From the NCBI GenBank assembly GCA_937907455.1, contig CALESQ010000058.1, positions 1 through 39,524 of the forward strand: 39,524 nucleotides of DNA, read 5' to 3'. Of the stretch, positions 7,759 through 16,317 are shown in pieces. The notes below the pieces were generated by a model that saw only the letters and a program-made list of their open reading frames with translations, did not search any database and had not been told where the DNA came from. How positions within the stretch are numbered: the stretch's first letter is position 1; every line of letters starts with the position of its first letter. The position numbers and the translations under genes are program-made. Source of the DNA: an uncultured Caldilineales bacterium. GTDB taxonomy: Bacteria > Chloroflexota > Anaerolineae > JAAEKA01.

Positions 7759-8898
7759 ATGTCCCGCAACGTTACCAAAATCGCTTTGTATCTGATGATC
7801 GTGGTGGCCATGCTGTCCATGGCTGCCTGCGGTGGCGCCAAAACCACCGACACCGCGGCTGACAAACCTGCAGCCGACGGCGCGCTTCAGGTTGGTATTG
7901 TGCTGCCCACCAAAGACGAGCCGCGCTGGATTCAGGACGAAGGCCGCTTCCAGGAACTGCTGAAGACCGCCGAAGTGCCGGTGGAAATCCTCTTCAGTCA
8001 GGGCGATTCGGCCAAAGAAAAGGCCAACGTCGAGTCCCTGATCACCAAGGGCGTCAAGGTCATCATTCTCACCCCGCAGGACGGCGCAGCAGCGGCTGCC
8101 GCAGCGGATGCCGCACGCAAGGCCGGTGTCAAGGTCATTTCCTATGATCGTCTGATCCTCGGCACCGACGCGGTAGACTACTATGTAACCTTCGACAGCG
8201 TGGCGGTAGGTAAGGCCCAGGGCCAATACCTCGTTGACAAGGCTGCGGGCACGGGCAACCCCCTGTTCCTGTATGCTGGCGCTTCTTCCGACAACAACGC
8301 CTTCCTCTTCTTCGAGGGCGCGTGGAGTGTGTTGCAGCCCAAGATCGCTGACGGCACGTTCGTGATCAAGAACTCCAGCGAAGCCGTTGCATTGCAGGGC
8401 AAGGCTACCCTCACCCGTGATGAAATGGCCAAGATCCTGGGCCAGGTCAGCACCAACTGGGACTTCAACACCGCCAAGAGTCTGGCTGAAGCCAACCTGA
8501 CTGTGGCTACCGCCGCGGATAAGGGCAACGTCTTCATTCTGGCTCCCAACGACGGTACCGCCCGCGCCATTGCTGATGCCTTCTCGACTGACAAGGATGT
8601 GACCAGCTATGTGGTTACCGGACAGGACGCCGAAAAGGCCTCCATCCAGTATATCATTGATGGCAAGCAGCAGATGACCGTGCTCAAGGACACCCGTGTG
8701 TTGGCGCAGGACGCCATCACTGCGGCGCTGGCTTTCCTGGGTGGCAAGACCCCTGAACAGACCACGACCTACAACAACGGCAAGATTGATGTGCCCGCCA
8801 AGCCCTCCGTGGTGGTCACTGTAGATCAGGCCAATGTCAAGGCTACGGTGGTTGACTCCGGCTACTGGCCGGCGAGCGACTTCACCGGCCTGAAATAA
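7759..8898 (+). CDS. chvE: sugar ABC transporter substrate-binding lipoprotein, ChvE/XylF-like
   Basis: 379 residues. Lipoprotein signal with Cys24 (SMAAC), so it should be tethered outside the membrane and deliver a sugar to the permease encoded downstream. The mature part is a type I periplasmic-binding fold: LQVGIVLPTKDEPRW opening, QGDSAKEKANVESLITKGVKVIILTPQDG, then KAGVKVISYDRL, and a hinge/C-terminal VVTGQDAEKASIQYIIDG region. The QGD and GQD-A motifs are typical of the ChvE/XylF (xylose, galactose, glucose) cluster. AAGGAGA precedes the ATG. First gene of a three-gene operon, separated from the ATPase gene by a stable hairpin that probably raises its relative expression. The exact sugar cannot be read from sequence; no catabolic gene or LacI-type regulator is adjacent. 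Confidence 0.88.
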   Translation: MSRNVTKIALYLMIVVAMLSMAACGGAKTTDTAADKPAADGALQVGIVLPTKDEPRWIQDEGRFQELLKTAEVPVEILFSQGDSAKEKANVESLITKGVKVIILTPQDGAAAAAAADAARKAGVKVISYDRLILGTDAVDYYVTFDSVAVGKAQGQYLVDKAAGTGNPLFLYAGASSDNNAFLFFEGAWSVLQPKIADGTFVIKNSSEAVALQGKATLTRDEMAKILGQVSTNWDFNTAKSLAEANLTVATAADKGNVFILAPNDGTARAIADAFSTDKDVTSYVVTGQDAEKASIQYIIDGKQQMTVLKDTRVLAQDAITAALAFLGGKTPEQTTTYNNGKIDVPAKPSVVVTVDQANVKATVVDSGYWPASDFTGLK

Positions 8899-8914
8899 GT
8901 TGTCAAGAGTTTAA

Positions 8915-8946
8915 AGAATGGTGGTGGCTGCGGCCATCACCATTCT
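8915..8946 (+). promoter_or_regulatory. intercistronic hairpin between binding-protein and ATPase genes
   Basis: 14-base arms starting AGAATGGTG and ending CACCATTCT, loop TGCG, one G-T pair in the stem. It is not followed by a T-run. Such hairpins in sugar-importer operons protect the upstream message and allow partial read-through, giving an excess of binding protein (known from malE-type operons; inferred here). Confidence 0.7.
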
Positions 8947-8981
8947 TTACTATGGAGCAGGTTCCAGACGCAGGAGGTGTC

Positions 8982-10499
8982 ATGGCTACCCCCATTCTCG
9001 AAATGCGCGGGATTACCAAAACGTTTCCCGGTGTCAAGGCGCTGGACAACGTTACATTCAGCGTAGCCCGTAATGAAATCCATTGTCTGGTGGGCGAGAA
9101 CGGCGCAGGCAAATCCACTTTGATGAAGGTGCTGAGCGGGGTCTATCCCTACGGTGAATACACCGGCGATATTTTGTTTGACGGTCACGTGCAGCAGTTC
9201 CGCGGAATACCCGACAGCGAGCAGGTGGGTATTGCTATTATTTATCAAGAATTAGCGTTGATCCCTGAACTGACCGTTTATGAAAACATTTTTATGGGGC
9301 ACGAAATCCGCAAGGGCTTTCTGGTTGATTGGAACGAGACCATTCACCGGGCTGATGAAATGCTCAAAAAGGTCAAGTTAAAGGTAAATCCCGCCACCAA
9401 AGTGAAAGATTTGGGTGTGGGCAAGCAGCAATTGGTGGAGATTGCCAAAGCGCTGAGCAAGGACGTGAAGCTGCTGATTCTGGATGAACCTACTGCGGCC
9501 CTGAACGAAGACGACAGCGAGAATTTGTTACAGCTTTTGCGTGAGCTGCGCAGCCAGGGCGTTACCAGCATCATGATTTCGCACAAGCTGAAAGAAGTGA
9601 TCTCGATTGCCGACACCGTGACTGTGTTGCGCGACGGCAAGACCGTGTGTACTCTTGATCGCAGCCAGGTGACCGAAGCTGCGCTGATTAAGAACATGGT
9701 TGGCCGCGAAATTGACAACATCTACCCGCGCCGTGATCATAAACGGTCGGAGGATGTCGTGCTGGAAGTGCGCAACTGGAGTGCGCATAGCCAGCAGCTG
9801 GCCCGCGATGTGCTGCACAATGTCAACTTCACCCTGCGTAAAGGCGAGATTGTCGGTTTTGCCGGTTTGATGGGGTCCGGGCGTACCGAGTTGGCGCTTA
9901 GCATGTTCGGCAATCCTGATGGCTACCAGGTCAAGGGTGATTTGTACCTCAATGGGCAGAAGCAAGGCTTCAAGCAGCCTCGTGATGCTATCAAAGCTGG
10001 GGTGGCTTATGTCACCGAGGACCGCAAGATCAAGGGCTTGATCCTGGCACAGGACGTGAAGCAAAACGTTACCCTGGCTAACTTGCAGGCCATCGCCAGC
10101 AACGGCGTGGTAGACAACAACGCTGAAGTGAAGATAGCCACGCAATATCGTAAGGACATGAACATCAAGACCCCCAGCATCGAGCAGAGGGTGAAAAACC
10201 TGAGCGGCGGTAATCAGCAGAAGGTGTCGCTCAGTAAATGGCTGTTTGTACAGCCCTCTATTCTGATCCTCGATGAACCCACCCGTGGTATTGATGTCGG
10301 TGCAAAATACGAGATCTACACCTTGATGAATCGCCTGGTGGAACAGGGCATGAGCATCATCATGATTTCGTCGGAGCTGCCCGAAGTGCTGGGCATGAGC
10401 GACCGCGTGTATGTGGTCTCCGGCGGCCAGATCGCCGGCGAGTTGCCCATCGAGCAGGCCACGCAAGAAAAGATCATGGAATTGGCTACCGCCAATTAA
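8982..10499 (+). CDS. gguA: sugar ABC transporter ATP-binding protein, GguA/MmsA-like
   Basis: 505 residues, two fused ABC domains, the form used by ribose/xylose/galactose importers. Domain 1: Walker A GENGAGKST (about 38-46), signature in a GVGKQQLVEIAKAL segment, Walker B LLILDEPTAAL, H-switch SHK. Domain 2: degenerate Walker A GLMGSGRTE, clear signature LSGGNQQKVSLSKWL, Walker B LILDEPTRGIDVGAKYEIY. The degenerate second Walker A is normal for this subfamily. It energises the permease encoded 11 bases downstream. The ATG at 8982 is chosen for the AGGAGGT before it; an in-frame ATG at 8952 lies in the intercistronic spacer and lacks a site. Confidence 0.9.
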   Translation: MATPILEMRGITKTFPGVKALDNVTFSVARNEIHCLVGENGAGKSTLMKVLSGVYPYGEYTGDILFDGHVQQFRGIPDSEQVGIAIIYQELALIPELTVYENIFMGHEIRKGFLVDWNETIHRADEMLKKVKLKVNPATKVKDLGVGKQQLVEIAKALSKDVKLLILDEPTAALNEDDSENLLQLLRELRSQGVTSIMISHKLKEVISIADTVTVLRDGKTVCTLDRSQVTEAALIKNMVGREIDNIYPRRDHKRSEDVVLEVRNWSAHSQQLARDVLHNVNFTLRKGEIVGFAGLMGSGRTELALSMFGNPDGYQVKGDLYLNGQKQGFKQPRDAIKAGVAYVTEDRKIKGLILAQDVKQNVTLANLQAIASNGVVDNNAEVKIATQYRKDMNIKTPSIEQRVKNLSGGNQQKVSLSKWLFVQPSILILDEPTRGIDVGAKYEIYTLMNRLVEQGMSIIMISSELPEVLGMSDRVYVVSGGQIAGELPIEQATQEKIMELATAN

Positions 10500-10510
10500 G
10501 GAGACTCTCC

Positions 10511-11686
10511 ATGTCGTTTTTTGGACAACTGCAACAGGTGTTGCGCAAAAATATCCGCGACTTCGGCATGTATATTGCGCTGTTCGTTATCATGCTGATT
10601 TTTACCGTATTGACCAAAGGCATTTTCATTTCGCCCCGTAACATCAGCAACCTGATCAATCAGACCGGCTATATTGCTGTGCTGGCCGCAGGCATGACGC
10701 TGATCATCGTGATTCGTCACATTGATCTGTCGGTCGGTTTCCTGGCTGGCTTTCTGGGGGCTGTTGCTGCCATTGCTTTGGTGCAATGGGGCCTGCCGGT
10801 AATTGCTGTTATCCCGCTGGTGCTGCTGTTGGGCGTTGTCGCCGGTCTGATCACCGCCGTGTTGGTAGCCTACTTTGGCATCCCTTCCTTTGTGGCTTCG
10901 CTGGCCGGTATGTTGATCTATCGCGGCTTGCTGCTGCGCGCCACTATCAAAACCGGTACTATCATCGTTCCCAATGAATCGTTCAACGCCATTGGCAATG
11001 GCTTTCTTCCTGACATTGTCAAGGACAGCAACATTCACATCCTCACCCTGGTACTGGGCGCAATTGCCATCGTCTTCTTCATCCTGGGCCAATTTCGCGA
11101 TCGCCGCACCAAGATGGCCTATAACTTTGAGGTGCTGCCCAATACCATCTTCCTGCTGAAAAACGTTTTTATCGCCCTGATTATCGCCGCAGTAACCTGG
11201 ATCATGGCTAGCTATAACGGCCTTTCCTGGACCGCAGTGGTTGTGCTGCTGGTGGTGGGGGTGTATCACTTCATCACTACCCGCACCGTGCTGGGGCGGC
11301 ACATCTACGCGGTGGGCGGCAACCCCGAAGCTGCTGAGTTGAGCGGCATCAGCGTTAAGCGCATCACCTATATCGTCTTTGGTTCGATGGGCTTCCTCAC
11401 CGCGCTGTCGGGCATTCTCTTCACCTCGCGCTTGCAGTCGGCTACCACCACCGCTGGCACGCTGTTTGAGTTGGATGCCATCGCCGCGGCTTATGTCGGT
11501 GGCGTCTCTGCCGCCGGTGGTGTGGGCAGCGTGGTGGGCTCGTTGATCGGCGCACTGGTGATGAGTTCACTGACCAGCGGCATGAATCTGCTGGGTGTGG
11601 ACATTTCGGTGCAGTACATTGCGCGCGGCCTGGTGTTGGCTGCCGCAGTGATCTTTGATGCCGCCACCCGCCGCCGCGGCGCCTAG
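10511..11686 (+). CDS. gguB: sugar ABC transporter permease, GguB/XylH-like
   Basis: 391 residues, strongly hydrophobic with about ten to twelve membrane spans. RHIDLSVGFLAGFLG (about 77-91) and the cytoplasmic loop GRHIYAVGGNPEAAELSGI, followed by VKRITYIVFGSMG, are hallmarks of the BPD_transp_2/RbsC-XylH family; the extra span region in the middle and the length of about 390 fit the XylH/GguB branch rather than RbsC (about 320). TAAGGAGA of the preceding stop provides the ribosome site. Last gene of the importer operon; a strong terminator follows. Confidence 0.9.
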   Translation: MSFFGQLQQVLRKNIRDFGMYIALFVIMLIFTVLTKGIFISPRNISNLINQTGYIAVLAAGMTLIIVIRHIDLSVGFLAGFLGAVAAIALVQWGLPVIAVIPLVLLLGVVAGLITAVLVAYFGIPSFVASLAGMLIYRGLLLRATIKTGTIIVPNESFNAIGNGFLPDIVKDSNIHILTLVLGAIAIVFFILGQFRDRRTKMAYNFEVLPNTIFLLKNVFIALIIAAVTWIMASYNGLSWTAVVVLLVVGVYHFITTRTVLGRHIYAVGGNPEAAELSGISVKRITYIVFGSMGFLTALSGILFTSRLQSATTTAGTLFELDAIAAAYVGGVSAAGGVGSVVGSLIGALVMSSLTSGMNLLGVDISVQYIARGLVLAAAVIFDAATRRRGA

Positions 11687-11747
11687 GCATCAGTCGTCAC
11701 CAGCAAAACGTACCAAGTTAGCAGCCTGTGCCTTGAGCGCAGCACGC

Positions 11748-11784
11748 AAAAAACGGTCTGCGAACCACTTGCAGACCGTTTTTT
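11748..11784 (+). terminator. strong bidirectional intrinsic terminator
   Basis: Arms AAAAAACGGTCTGC and GCAGACCGTTTTTT pair perfectly around a 9-base loop. Six T end the plus strand, and the six A give T on the minus strand. Confidence 0.92.
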
Positions 11785-11889
11785 GTCTGCATTGGCCTGG
11801 TGTGACCGGAGGATGCTTTTCCAAATCGTGTCACGGGTTATGACGCACAGCCGCGTATTACCCGGCCATTTCAATTACAGGCTGCAAAC

Positions 11890-11917
11890 TTGGCAAACCC
11901 CTCATTCTCCGTACAAT
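11890..11917 (+). promoter_or_regulatory. candidate promoter of the phosphatase cluster
   Basis: TTGGCA (11890-11895), 16-base spacer, TACAAT (11912-11917). Confidence 0.5.
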
Positions 11918-12045
11918 CCAGCACAGAGTCACCCGCACGGGTTTGATACGGACGCAGGGTGACAGTAAGAAGTAAGTAGTAACCACTCCAGAACCGCAGA
12001 CGGCCACCTCAACCGGTGGAATTTGTCACCCGGACATTACCCCCT

Positions 12046-12720
12046 ATGCCTTCTACCACCTTTCTCCTTTGCCGACACGGCCAAAGCGAATGGAACGCAC
12101 AGCAGCGTATTCAGGGCCAATCACCCGCAGCCGGTGGCCTCACCGCGCAAGGGCGTGCCGAAGCTGAACTGCTGGGGCGCCGCCTGCACACCCTCGGTGC
12201 TGAGGTGCTGATCAGCAGCGACCTGCTGCGCGCCCGTCAAACCGCTGAGATCGCCGGTCAATCGTTGGGCCTGACGCCCCAACTTGACCCGCGCTGGCGT
12301 GAAATTGATCTGGGCAAATGGCAGGGTCTGACCATCGCCGAAGTTGAAGTGGGCTGGCCCAATGCCCCGCAGATGCGCGAGCTAGACCTGCCGCGCGGCG
12401 AAATCGGCGAAACCGGCGTGCAACTGCAAGCCCGCACCGTGACGGCCCTGGCCGACCTGCACCAGACCTATCCGGGCCGCGTCATTGCTGTGGTGTGTCA
12501 TGGCGGCAATGTGCGCACCGCACTGATGCTCACTCCGCCCATACCGGCAGGCCACGACATCCCCGATCCGCGGCGCATGCCCATCCCCAATACTTCGGTC
12601 ACCATCCTGTGCCGTGATGAGACCGGCCTGCATGCCGAGCTGATCGCCGACGTGTCGCACCTGGTTGCACCCGATCTGTCGGCGTTGCATCCCGCAGATG
12701 TAAAAGGAGCAAGCGCATGA
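12046..12720 (+). CDS. histidine phosphatase family protein (phosphoglycerate-mutase-like)
   Basis: 224 residues. The phosphohistidine box LCRHGQSEWNAQQRIQGQ is near the N-terminus (His about 10), the conserved acidic REIDLGKWQGL about residue 85, and the second catalytic His in VVCHGGNVRTAL about residue 149. All expected catalytic residues are therefore present. The family includes cofactor-dependent mutases and small-molecule phosphatases (CobC- or PhoE-like); the substrate cannot be fixed, and no cobalamin gene is nearby. The ATG at 12046 begins the family's usual N-terminus; an in-frame GTG at 12016 is less likely. The stop overlaps the next gene's start (ATGA), so the two are translationally coupled. 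Confidence 0.85.
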   Translation: MPSTTFLLCRHGQSEWNAQQRIQGQSPAAGGLTAQGRAEAELLGRRLHTLGAEVLISSDLLRARQTAEIAGQSLGLTPQLDPRWREIDLGKWQGLTIAEVEVGWPNAPQMRELDLPRGEIGETGVQLQARTVTALADLHQTYPGRVIAVVCHGGNVRTALMLTPPIPAGHDIPDPRRMPIPNTSVTILCRDETGLHAELIADVSHLVAPDLSALHPADVKGASA

Positions 12721-13019
12721 CCTCCGTTTCCCCCGTCCTGCTAATTGCTGGTATTTTTCTCATTTTGCTGGGTTTGAGCTATCCCCTATGGACCTTGTGG
12801 CAGCTCAACCGACGGTTAGCCGGTAAAGAAGCACCTCCCAGCCGTGAGCTGGCCTTCACTCTGGCGCTCACAGCACTCATCCCTCTCACCACCGTGCTGG
12901 CCGGCTTTTGGCTGATCGTAGCCCAAGCCCGCTCCTCCACAGCTTACACCGCCACTCTGTTTGGCTCCGGTATCGCTCTGGTCGCCACGTTGCTACTCGC
13001 CTGGCGCAAAACTCCCTAG
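12717..13019 (+). CDS. small three-TM membrane protein, unknown
   Basis: 100 residues with three hydrophobic segments (about 5-25, 47-68, 79-96) and a short charged loop (LNRRLAGKEAPPSRE). I do not recognise the family. Its start overlaps the phosphatase stop (ATGA), which supports it being translated and linked to that gene. Confidence 0.72.
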   Translation: MTSVSPVLLIAGIFLILLGLSYPLWTLWQLNRRLAGKEAPPSRELAFTLALTALIPLTTVLAGFWLIVAQARSSTAYTATLFGSGIALVATLLLAWRKTP

Positions 13020-13062
13020 CTCCTGCTCTTAAAACTTAAATCGCTAATCCTCGCCCTTCCTC

Positions 13063-13686
13063 ATGCCCTTCCTTCTTCTTGGCTTAAGCCTGGGACTGTC
13101 TGCGGGTTTCAGCCCCGGCCCCTTGTTGGCGCTGGTGATCACCACCACCCTGCAACGCGGTCTGGGAGCCGGTATCCGTGTGGCCGCCGCACCCCTGCTC
13201 AGCGATCTGCCTATCATTTTGCTGGCAGTTACCGTGTTGGACTTGCTGCCCGCATGGACGTTGGCCGCCGTGAGTTTGGCAGGTGGCGTCTACGTAGTGT
13301 ATTTGGGATGGGAAACGCTGCGTGTGGCGCGGGCTGCCGGGCAAGCGCTGCTGGCCGATCTGCCGCAGCAAAGCAAATCGCAAAACGTCATGCGCCGCGG
13401 CGCGTTGGTCAACCTGCTCAGCCCACACCCTTACCTGTTTTGGGCCGCAGTAGGTGGACCCACCTTGCTCAATGCCTGGCAGAGCAACCCCCTCTATGCC
13501 GCAGCGTATCTGCTTGGTTTTTATAGCACTCTCATTGGCAGCAAAATAGCCATTGCTGCGCTGGTCCACAGCCAGGCGCGCTGGTTCACCGGCCCCTGGT
13601 ATGGCCGCGTGCTGGCCGCGCTGGGTCTGTTGCTCATCATCCTGGGGTTAATGCTTGTTTGGCATGGCCTGCAACTGCTGCGCTAA
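13063..13686 (+). CDS. LysE/RhtB-type exporter
   Basis: 207 residues with about six membrane spans. The N-terminal GLSLGLSAGFSPGPLLALVI carries the G-x-x-x-G-x-x-PGP signature of LysE/RhtB amino-acid exporters, and the second repeat has NLLSPHPYLFWAAVGGP, matching the family's N-P-K/H segment. Predicted to export an amino acid or related compound from the cytosol; the substrate is unknown. It follows the small membrane protein by 43 bases and may be in the same transcript. Confidence 0.82.
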   Translation: MPFLLLGLSLGLSAGFSPGPLLALVITTTLQRGLGAGIRVAAAPLLSDLPIILLAVTVLDLLPAWTLAAVSLAGGVYVVYLGWETLRVARAAGQALLADLPQQSKSQNVMRRGALVNLLSPHPYLFWAAVGGPTLLNAWQSNPLYAAAYLLGFYSTLIGSKIAIAALVHSQARWFTGPWYGRVLAALGLLLIILGLMLVWHGLQLLR

Positions 13687-13718
13687 GGCCGCGTCTCCAT
13701 CGTTTCTCCATAAGTGTG

Positions 13719-13727
13719 TGGGATAAT
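13719..13727 (+). promoter_or_regulatory. extended -10 for the two-component operon
   Basis: TG-G-GATAAT ending at 13727, about 70 bases before the response-regulator ATG. No good -35 was seen, as is usual for extended -10 promoters. Confidence 0.35.
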
Positions 13728-13795
13728 GAAAGCAAGCGTGCATCCCTTGTTTACGCCTGCCCGCTTCATCGTTCACCACATCGGACTTCATCGCC

Positions 13796-14500
13796 ATGTC
13801 TTTGCAAATTCTGGTCGTTGACGACGACAAACACATCGTCCGTCTGATCCGTACCTACCTCGAACAGGCTGGTTTCGCGGTGATCACCGCGCATGACGGC
13901 GAAACTGCCTTGCACATCCTGCGCCGTGAGCGCCCCAGCCTGATGGTGTTGGATCTGATGCTGCCCGGCCGTGATGGCTGGGATTTGACGCGCACCGTGC
14001 GTAGTGATCCTACTCTGGCTGCTACACCTATCATCATGGTCACTGCTCGCGTGGACGATGCCGACCGCGTGCTGGGGCTGGAGCTGGGCGCCGATGACTA
14101 CGTGCCCAAGCCTTTCAGCCCGCGTGAGATCGTAGCCCGCGTGCGCGCGGTGCTGCGTCGCACTGGTGGTGTCGGCATCACTGCTCCGCGCGTATTGCAA
14201 CTGGATGCGCTGTTGCTGGACCCCGACCGCCACGAAGCCACCCTGCACGGCAAGCTGCTTGACCTTACCCCCACTGAATTTGCCCTGCTGTATACCTTGC
14301 TGGCCAACACCGGCCACGCCTTTACCCGTTCTGAGCTGATCGAGCAGGCCCTGGGCTACAGCTACGAGGGGCTGGAACGCACCGTGGACAGCCACATCAA
14401 GAATCTGCGCCGCAAAATTGAAGCTGACCCCACCCACCCGCGGCTGCTGCATACCGTTTACGGCGTGGGCTATCGCCTGCACCTGGAGGACGGTACATGA
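13796..14500 (+). CDS. OmpR/PhoB-family response regulator
   Basis: 234 residues. Receiver domain (1-120): acidic pocket D9-D11 (VVDDD), phosphoacceptor D53 in VLDLMLPGRDGWD, T83 and K105 in KPFSP. C-terminal winged helix (about 135-230) with LTPTEFALLYTLLAN and a GLERTVDSHIKNLRRKIEADP recognition region ending in VYGVGYRLH. A DNA-binding transcription factor, presumably phosphorylated by the kinase whose start codon overlaps its stop (ATGA). Target genes are unknown; the neighbouring LysE exporter or FmdB gene could be in the regulon. Confidence 0.93.
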   Translation: MSLQILVVDDDKHIVRLIRTYLEQAGFAVITAHDGETALHILRRERPSLMVLDLMLPGRDGWDLTRTVRSDPTLAATPIIMVTARVDDADRVLGLELGADDYVPKPFSPREIVARVRAVLRRTGGVGITAPRVLQLDALLLDPDRHEATLHGKLLDLTPTEFALLYTLLANTGHAFTRSELIEQALGYSYEGLERTVDSHIKNLRRKIEADPTHPRLLHTVYGVGYRLHLEDGT

Positions 14501-15861
14501 ACCGTCTCTCCTCTCGTTTGGCGCTGGCAATCGTTGTCACCACCCTGCTGGCCGTGGGGCTGGTGGCATTGATCGCCAACCGTGTGGCCACGCGTGAGTT
14601 TCGTCGCTATGTCACAGGCAACGAAAGCGCGGCGGCTGCGTGGCTGCTGCCCGCGCTGGCAGAGTATTATCAGACGGCCGGCTCCTGGCAGGGTGTTGAA
14701 GGCTCCATCGAGGCCGTGCTGAACACCACCCCGGGGCTGGCGCGCTATAGCCGCGGCCGCGCGGCTACCCTGCTGCTGGCCGATGCCGAGCGTCGGGTGA
14801 TCTATGACAATCAGGGCGTTGCAGTTGGCAAAACTCTCACCCGTGCCGAGCAGGAAAGTGCCTTGCCCATCACCCCCTCATCTGGCGTGGTGGGTTATCT
14901 GCTGCTCAACCACGGCACAGCCGGGGCGCTTTCGGCTCCAGAGCAAGCCTTTCTCGACCGCATCAATCAGGCTTTGCTGGGTGCGGCCGGGCTAGCCGTG
15001 CTGATGGGAGTGGTGATCGGCGCGTTGTTGGCGCGTACCCTCACTGCGCCGCTGGCGCATATCTCCGCGGCCTCGCAGGCCGTAGCCGCCGGAGATTTCA
15101 GCCGGCGTGTGCCCGAAGCCGGCACTGCCGAAAGTCGTAGTCTTGGCCGCTCGTTTAACCGCATGGCTGCCAACCTGGCACAGGCCGAGCAACTGCGCCG
15201 CAACCTGCTGGCCGATGTTGCCCATGAACTGCGCACCCCGCTCACCGTGTTGCAGGGCAACCTTCAGGCCCTGCTTGATGGGGTTTACCCGTTGGAGCGC
15301 AGCGAGGTGGCTACCCTCTACGACGAAACCCGCGTCCTCAGCCGTCTCGTGGCTGATTTGCGCGATCTGGCTCAGGCCGAGGCAGGGCAATTGGCGCTCA
15401 ACGTGCAGTCGGTAGATGTGGCAGCCTCGCTGCGCCAAACCGTGGATGCCCTGTTGCCATTGGCCGAACAAGCCGACCTGACCTTGCGCATCACCCTGCC
15501 CACCGACCTGCCCGCGGCACGCGCCGACGCCGACCGTGTGGCACAGATTGTGCGCAACCTGCTGGGTAATGCCATTCGCTACGGCAAACCAGGCGGCATG
15601 GTGCTGGTAACCGCCATGTCTGAGCGTGACCGGGTACGCGTGGAGATCAGCGACGACGGCCCTGGCATTGCCCCTGCCGATCTGCCGCATCTCTTCGACC
15701 GCTTTTGGCGCGGTGACCGCGCCCGCAGCCGCTATGCTGGTGGTTCCGGCCTGGGGTTGGCTATTGTCAAGCATCTGGCAGAGGCGCAGGGCGGCCAGGC
15801 AGGCGCCACCAGCACCGTGGGCCACGGCGCTACCTTTTGGTTTACCCTGCCCACAGCCTGA
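14497..15861 (+). CDS. sensor histidine kinase (HAMP, HisKA, HATPase_c)
   Basis: 454 residues. TM1 at about 8-28, an extracytoplasmic sensor region of about 130 residues with no recognised fold, TM2 at about 158-180, and HAMP (about 180-232). H-box LLADVAHELRTPLTVLQGNL has H243 as phosphorylation site; N-box RNLLGNAIRYG has N358; G1 is ISDDGPGIAP (384-393) and G2 GGSGLGLAIVKHL (415-427). Partner of the upstream response regulator, with a 4-base overlap. The signal is unknown. The kinase is complete and no key residue is missing. Confidence 0.93.
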   Translation: MNRLSSRLALAIVVTTLLAVGLVALIANRVATREFRRYVTGNESAAAAWLLPALAEYYQTAGSWQGVEGSIEAVLNTTPGLARYSRGRAATLLLADAERRVIYDNQGVAVGKTLTRAEQESALPITPSSGVVGYLLLNHGTAGALSAPEQAFLDRINQALLGAAGLAVLMGVVIGALLARTLTAPLAHISAASQAVAAGDFSRRVPEAGTAESRSLGRSFNRMAANLAQAEQLRRNLLADVAHELRTPLTVLQGNLQALLDGVYPLERSEVATLYDETRVLSRLVADLRDLAQAEAGQLALNVQSVDVAASLRQTVDALLPLAEQADLTLRITLPTDLPAARADADRVAQIVRNLLGNAIRYGKPGGMVLVTAMSERDRVRVEISDDGPGIAPADLPHLFDRFWRGDRARSRYAGGSGLGLAIVKHLAEAQGGQAGATSTVGHGATFWFTLPTA

Positions 15862-15949
15862 AAAAACGCTGTAACCTTGCCCCTCTTGCCTGCATCTGAA
15901 CAACAACCACCGTGCTGACGGTGAGATATTTTGTGTAACGAGGACAGCA

Positions 15950-16147
15950 ATGCCCATCTACGAATACCATTGCAACGATTGCGGTGCAGACTTTGAAAAG
16001 TTTCTGCGCTCGATGTTCAGCCAGGAAGCTATCATCTGCCCGGAATGTGACGGCGCTCAGGTAGCCAAATCGCTTAGCTTGATCGGCGCCGGGCGCATCA
16101 GCAGCGGCGGCGGCAGTGCTCCGGCTGCCTGCGGGCCAGTTGGCTGA
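15950..16147 (+). CDS. FmdB-type zinc-ribbon protein
   Basis: 65 residues. MPIYEYHCNDCGADFEKF is the FmdB/CxxC_CxxC_SSSS opening; the four zinc cysteines are C8, C11, C30 and C33. The C-terminal tail is Gly/Ser-rich (SSGGGSAPAACGP), as is common in the family. Called regulatory because of the amide-utilisation FmdB protein, but the role of most members is unproven. GAGG precedes the ATG. It lies 88 bases after the kinase gene; a small dyad (CACCGT-GCTG-ACGGTG, 15908-15923) sits between. Confidence 0.9.
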   Translation: MPIYEYHCNDCGADFEKFLRSMFSQEAIICPECDGAQVAKSLSLIGAGRISSGGGSAPAACGPVG

Positions 16148-16162
16148 GGCGTTCGCCGTTAA

Positions 16163-16290
16163 CCAGACCGTGCGTCTGGCTCAGTAAACCGCGCCGTGAA
16201 CGCGGTAAACAGTAAACAGAGCGGAGGCGCACACAGCGCAACTTACCGCTTGACACGACGAAGGGCAAGCCAGCAGCTTGCCCTTCGTCG
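16163..16290. repeat. cluster of three hairpins between convergent genes
   Basis: CCAGAC-CGTGC-GTCTGG (16163-16179), ACCGCG-7-CGCGGT (16188-16206) and a perfect 15-base stem, CGACGAAGGGCAAGC against its complement around CAGCA (16256-16290). The last is strong enough to act as a bidirectional terminator for fmdB-like and MFS genes, but neither strand has a T-run after it. GTAAACAGTAAAC between hairpins two and three is a short tandem repeat. Confidence 0.65.
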
Positions 16291-16317
16291 CGTTCGTCTC
16301 TACCTGAATATTGGCGC

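Larger units (their letters stand above)
11687..12045. other. intergenic region
   Basis: 359 bases with the importer terminator (11748-11784) and a promoter for the phosphatase gene (11890-11917). Nothing else recognised between them. Confidence 0.6.

Noticed and set aside
15908..15923. Terminator for the two-component operon
   Set aside because: The stem is six base pairs and is followed by only a weak T-rich stretch; too weak to call separately.
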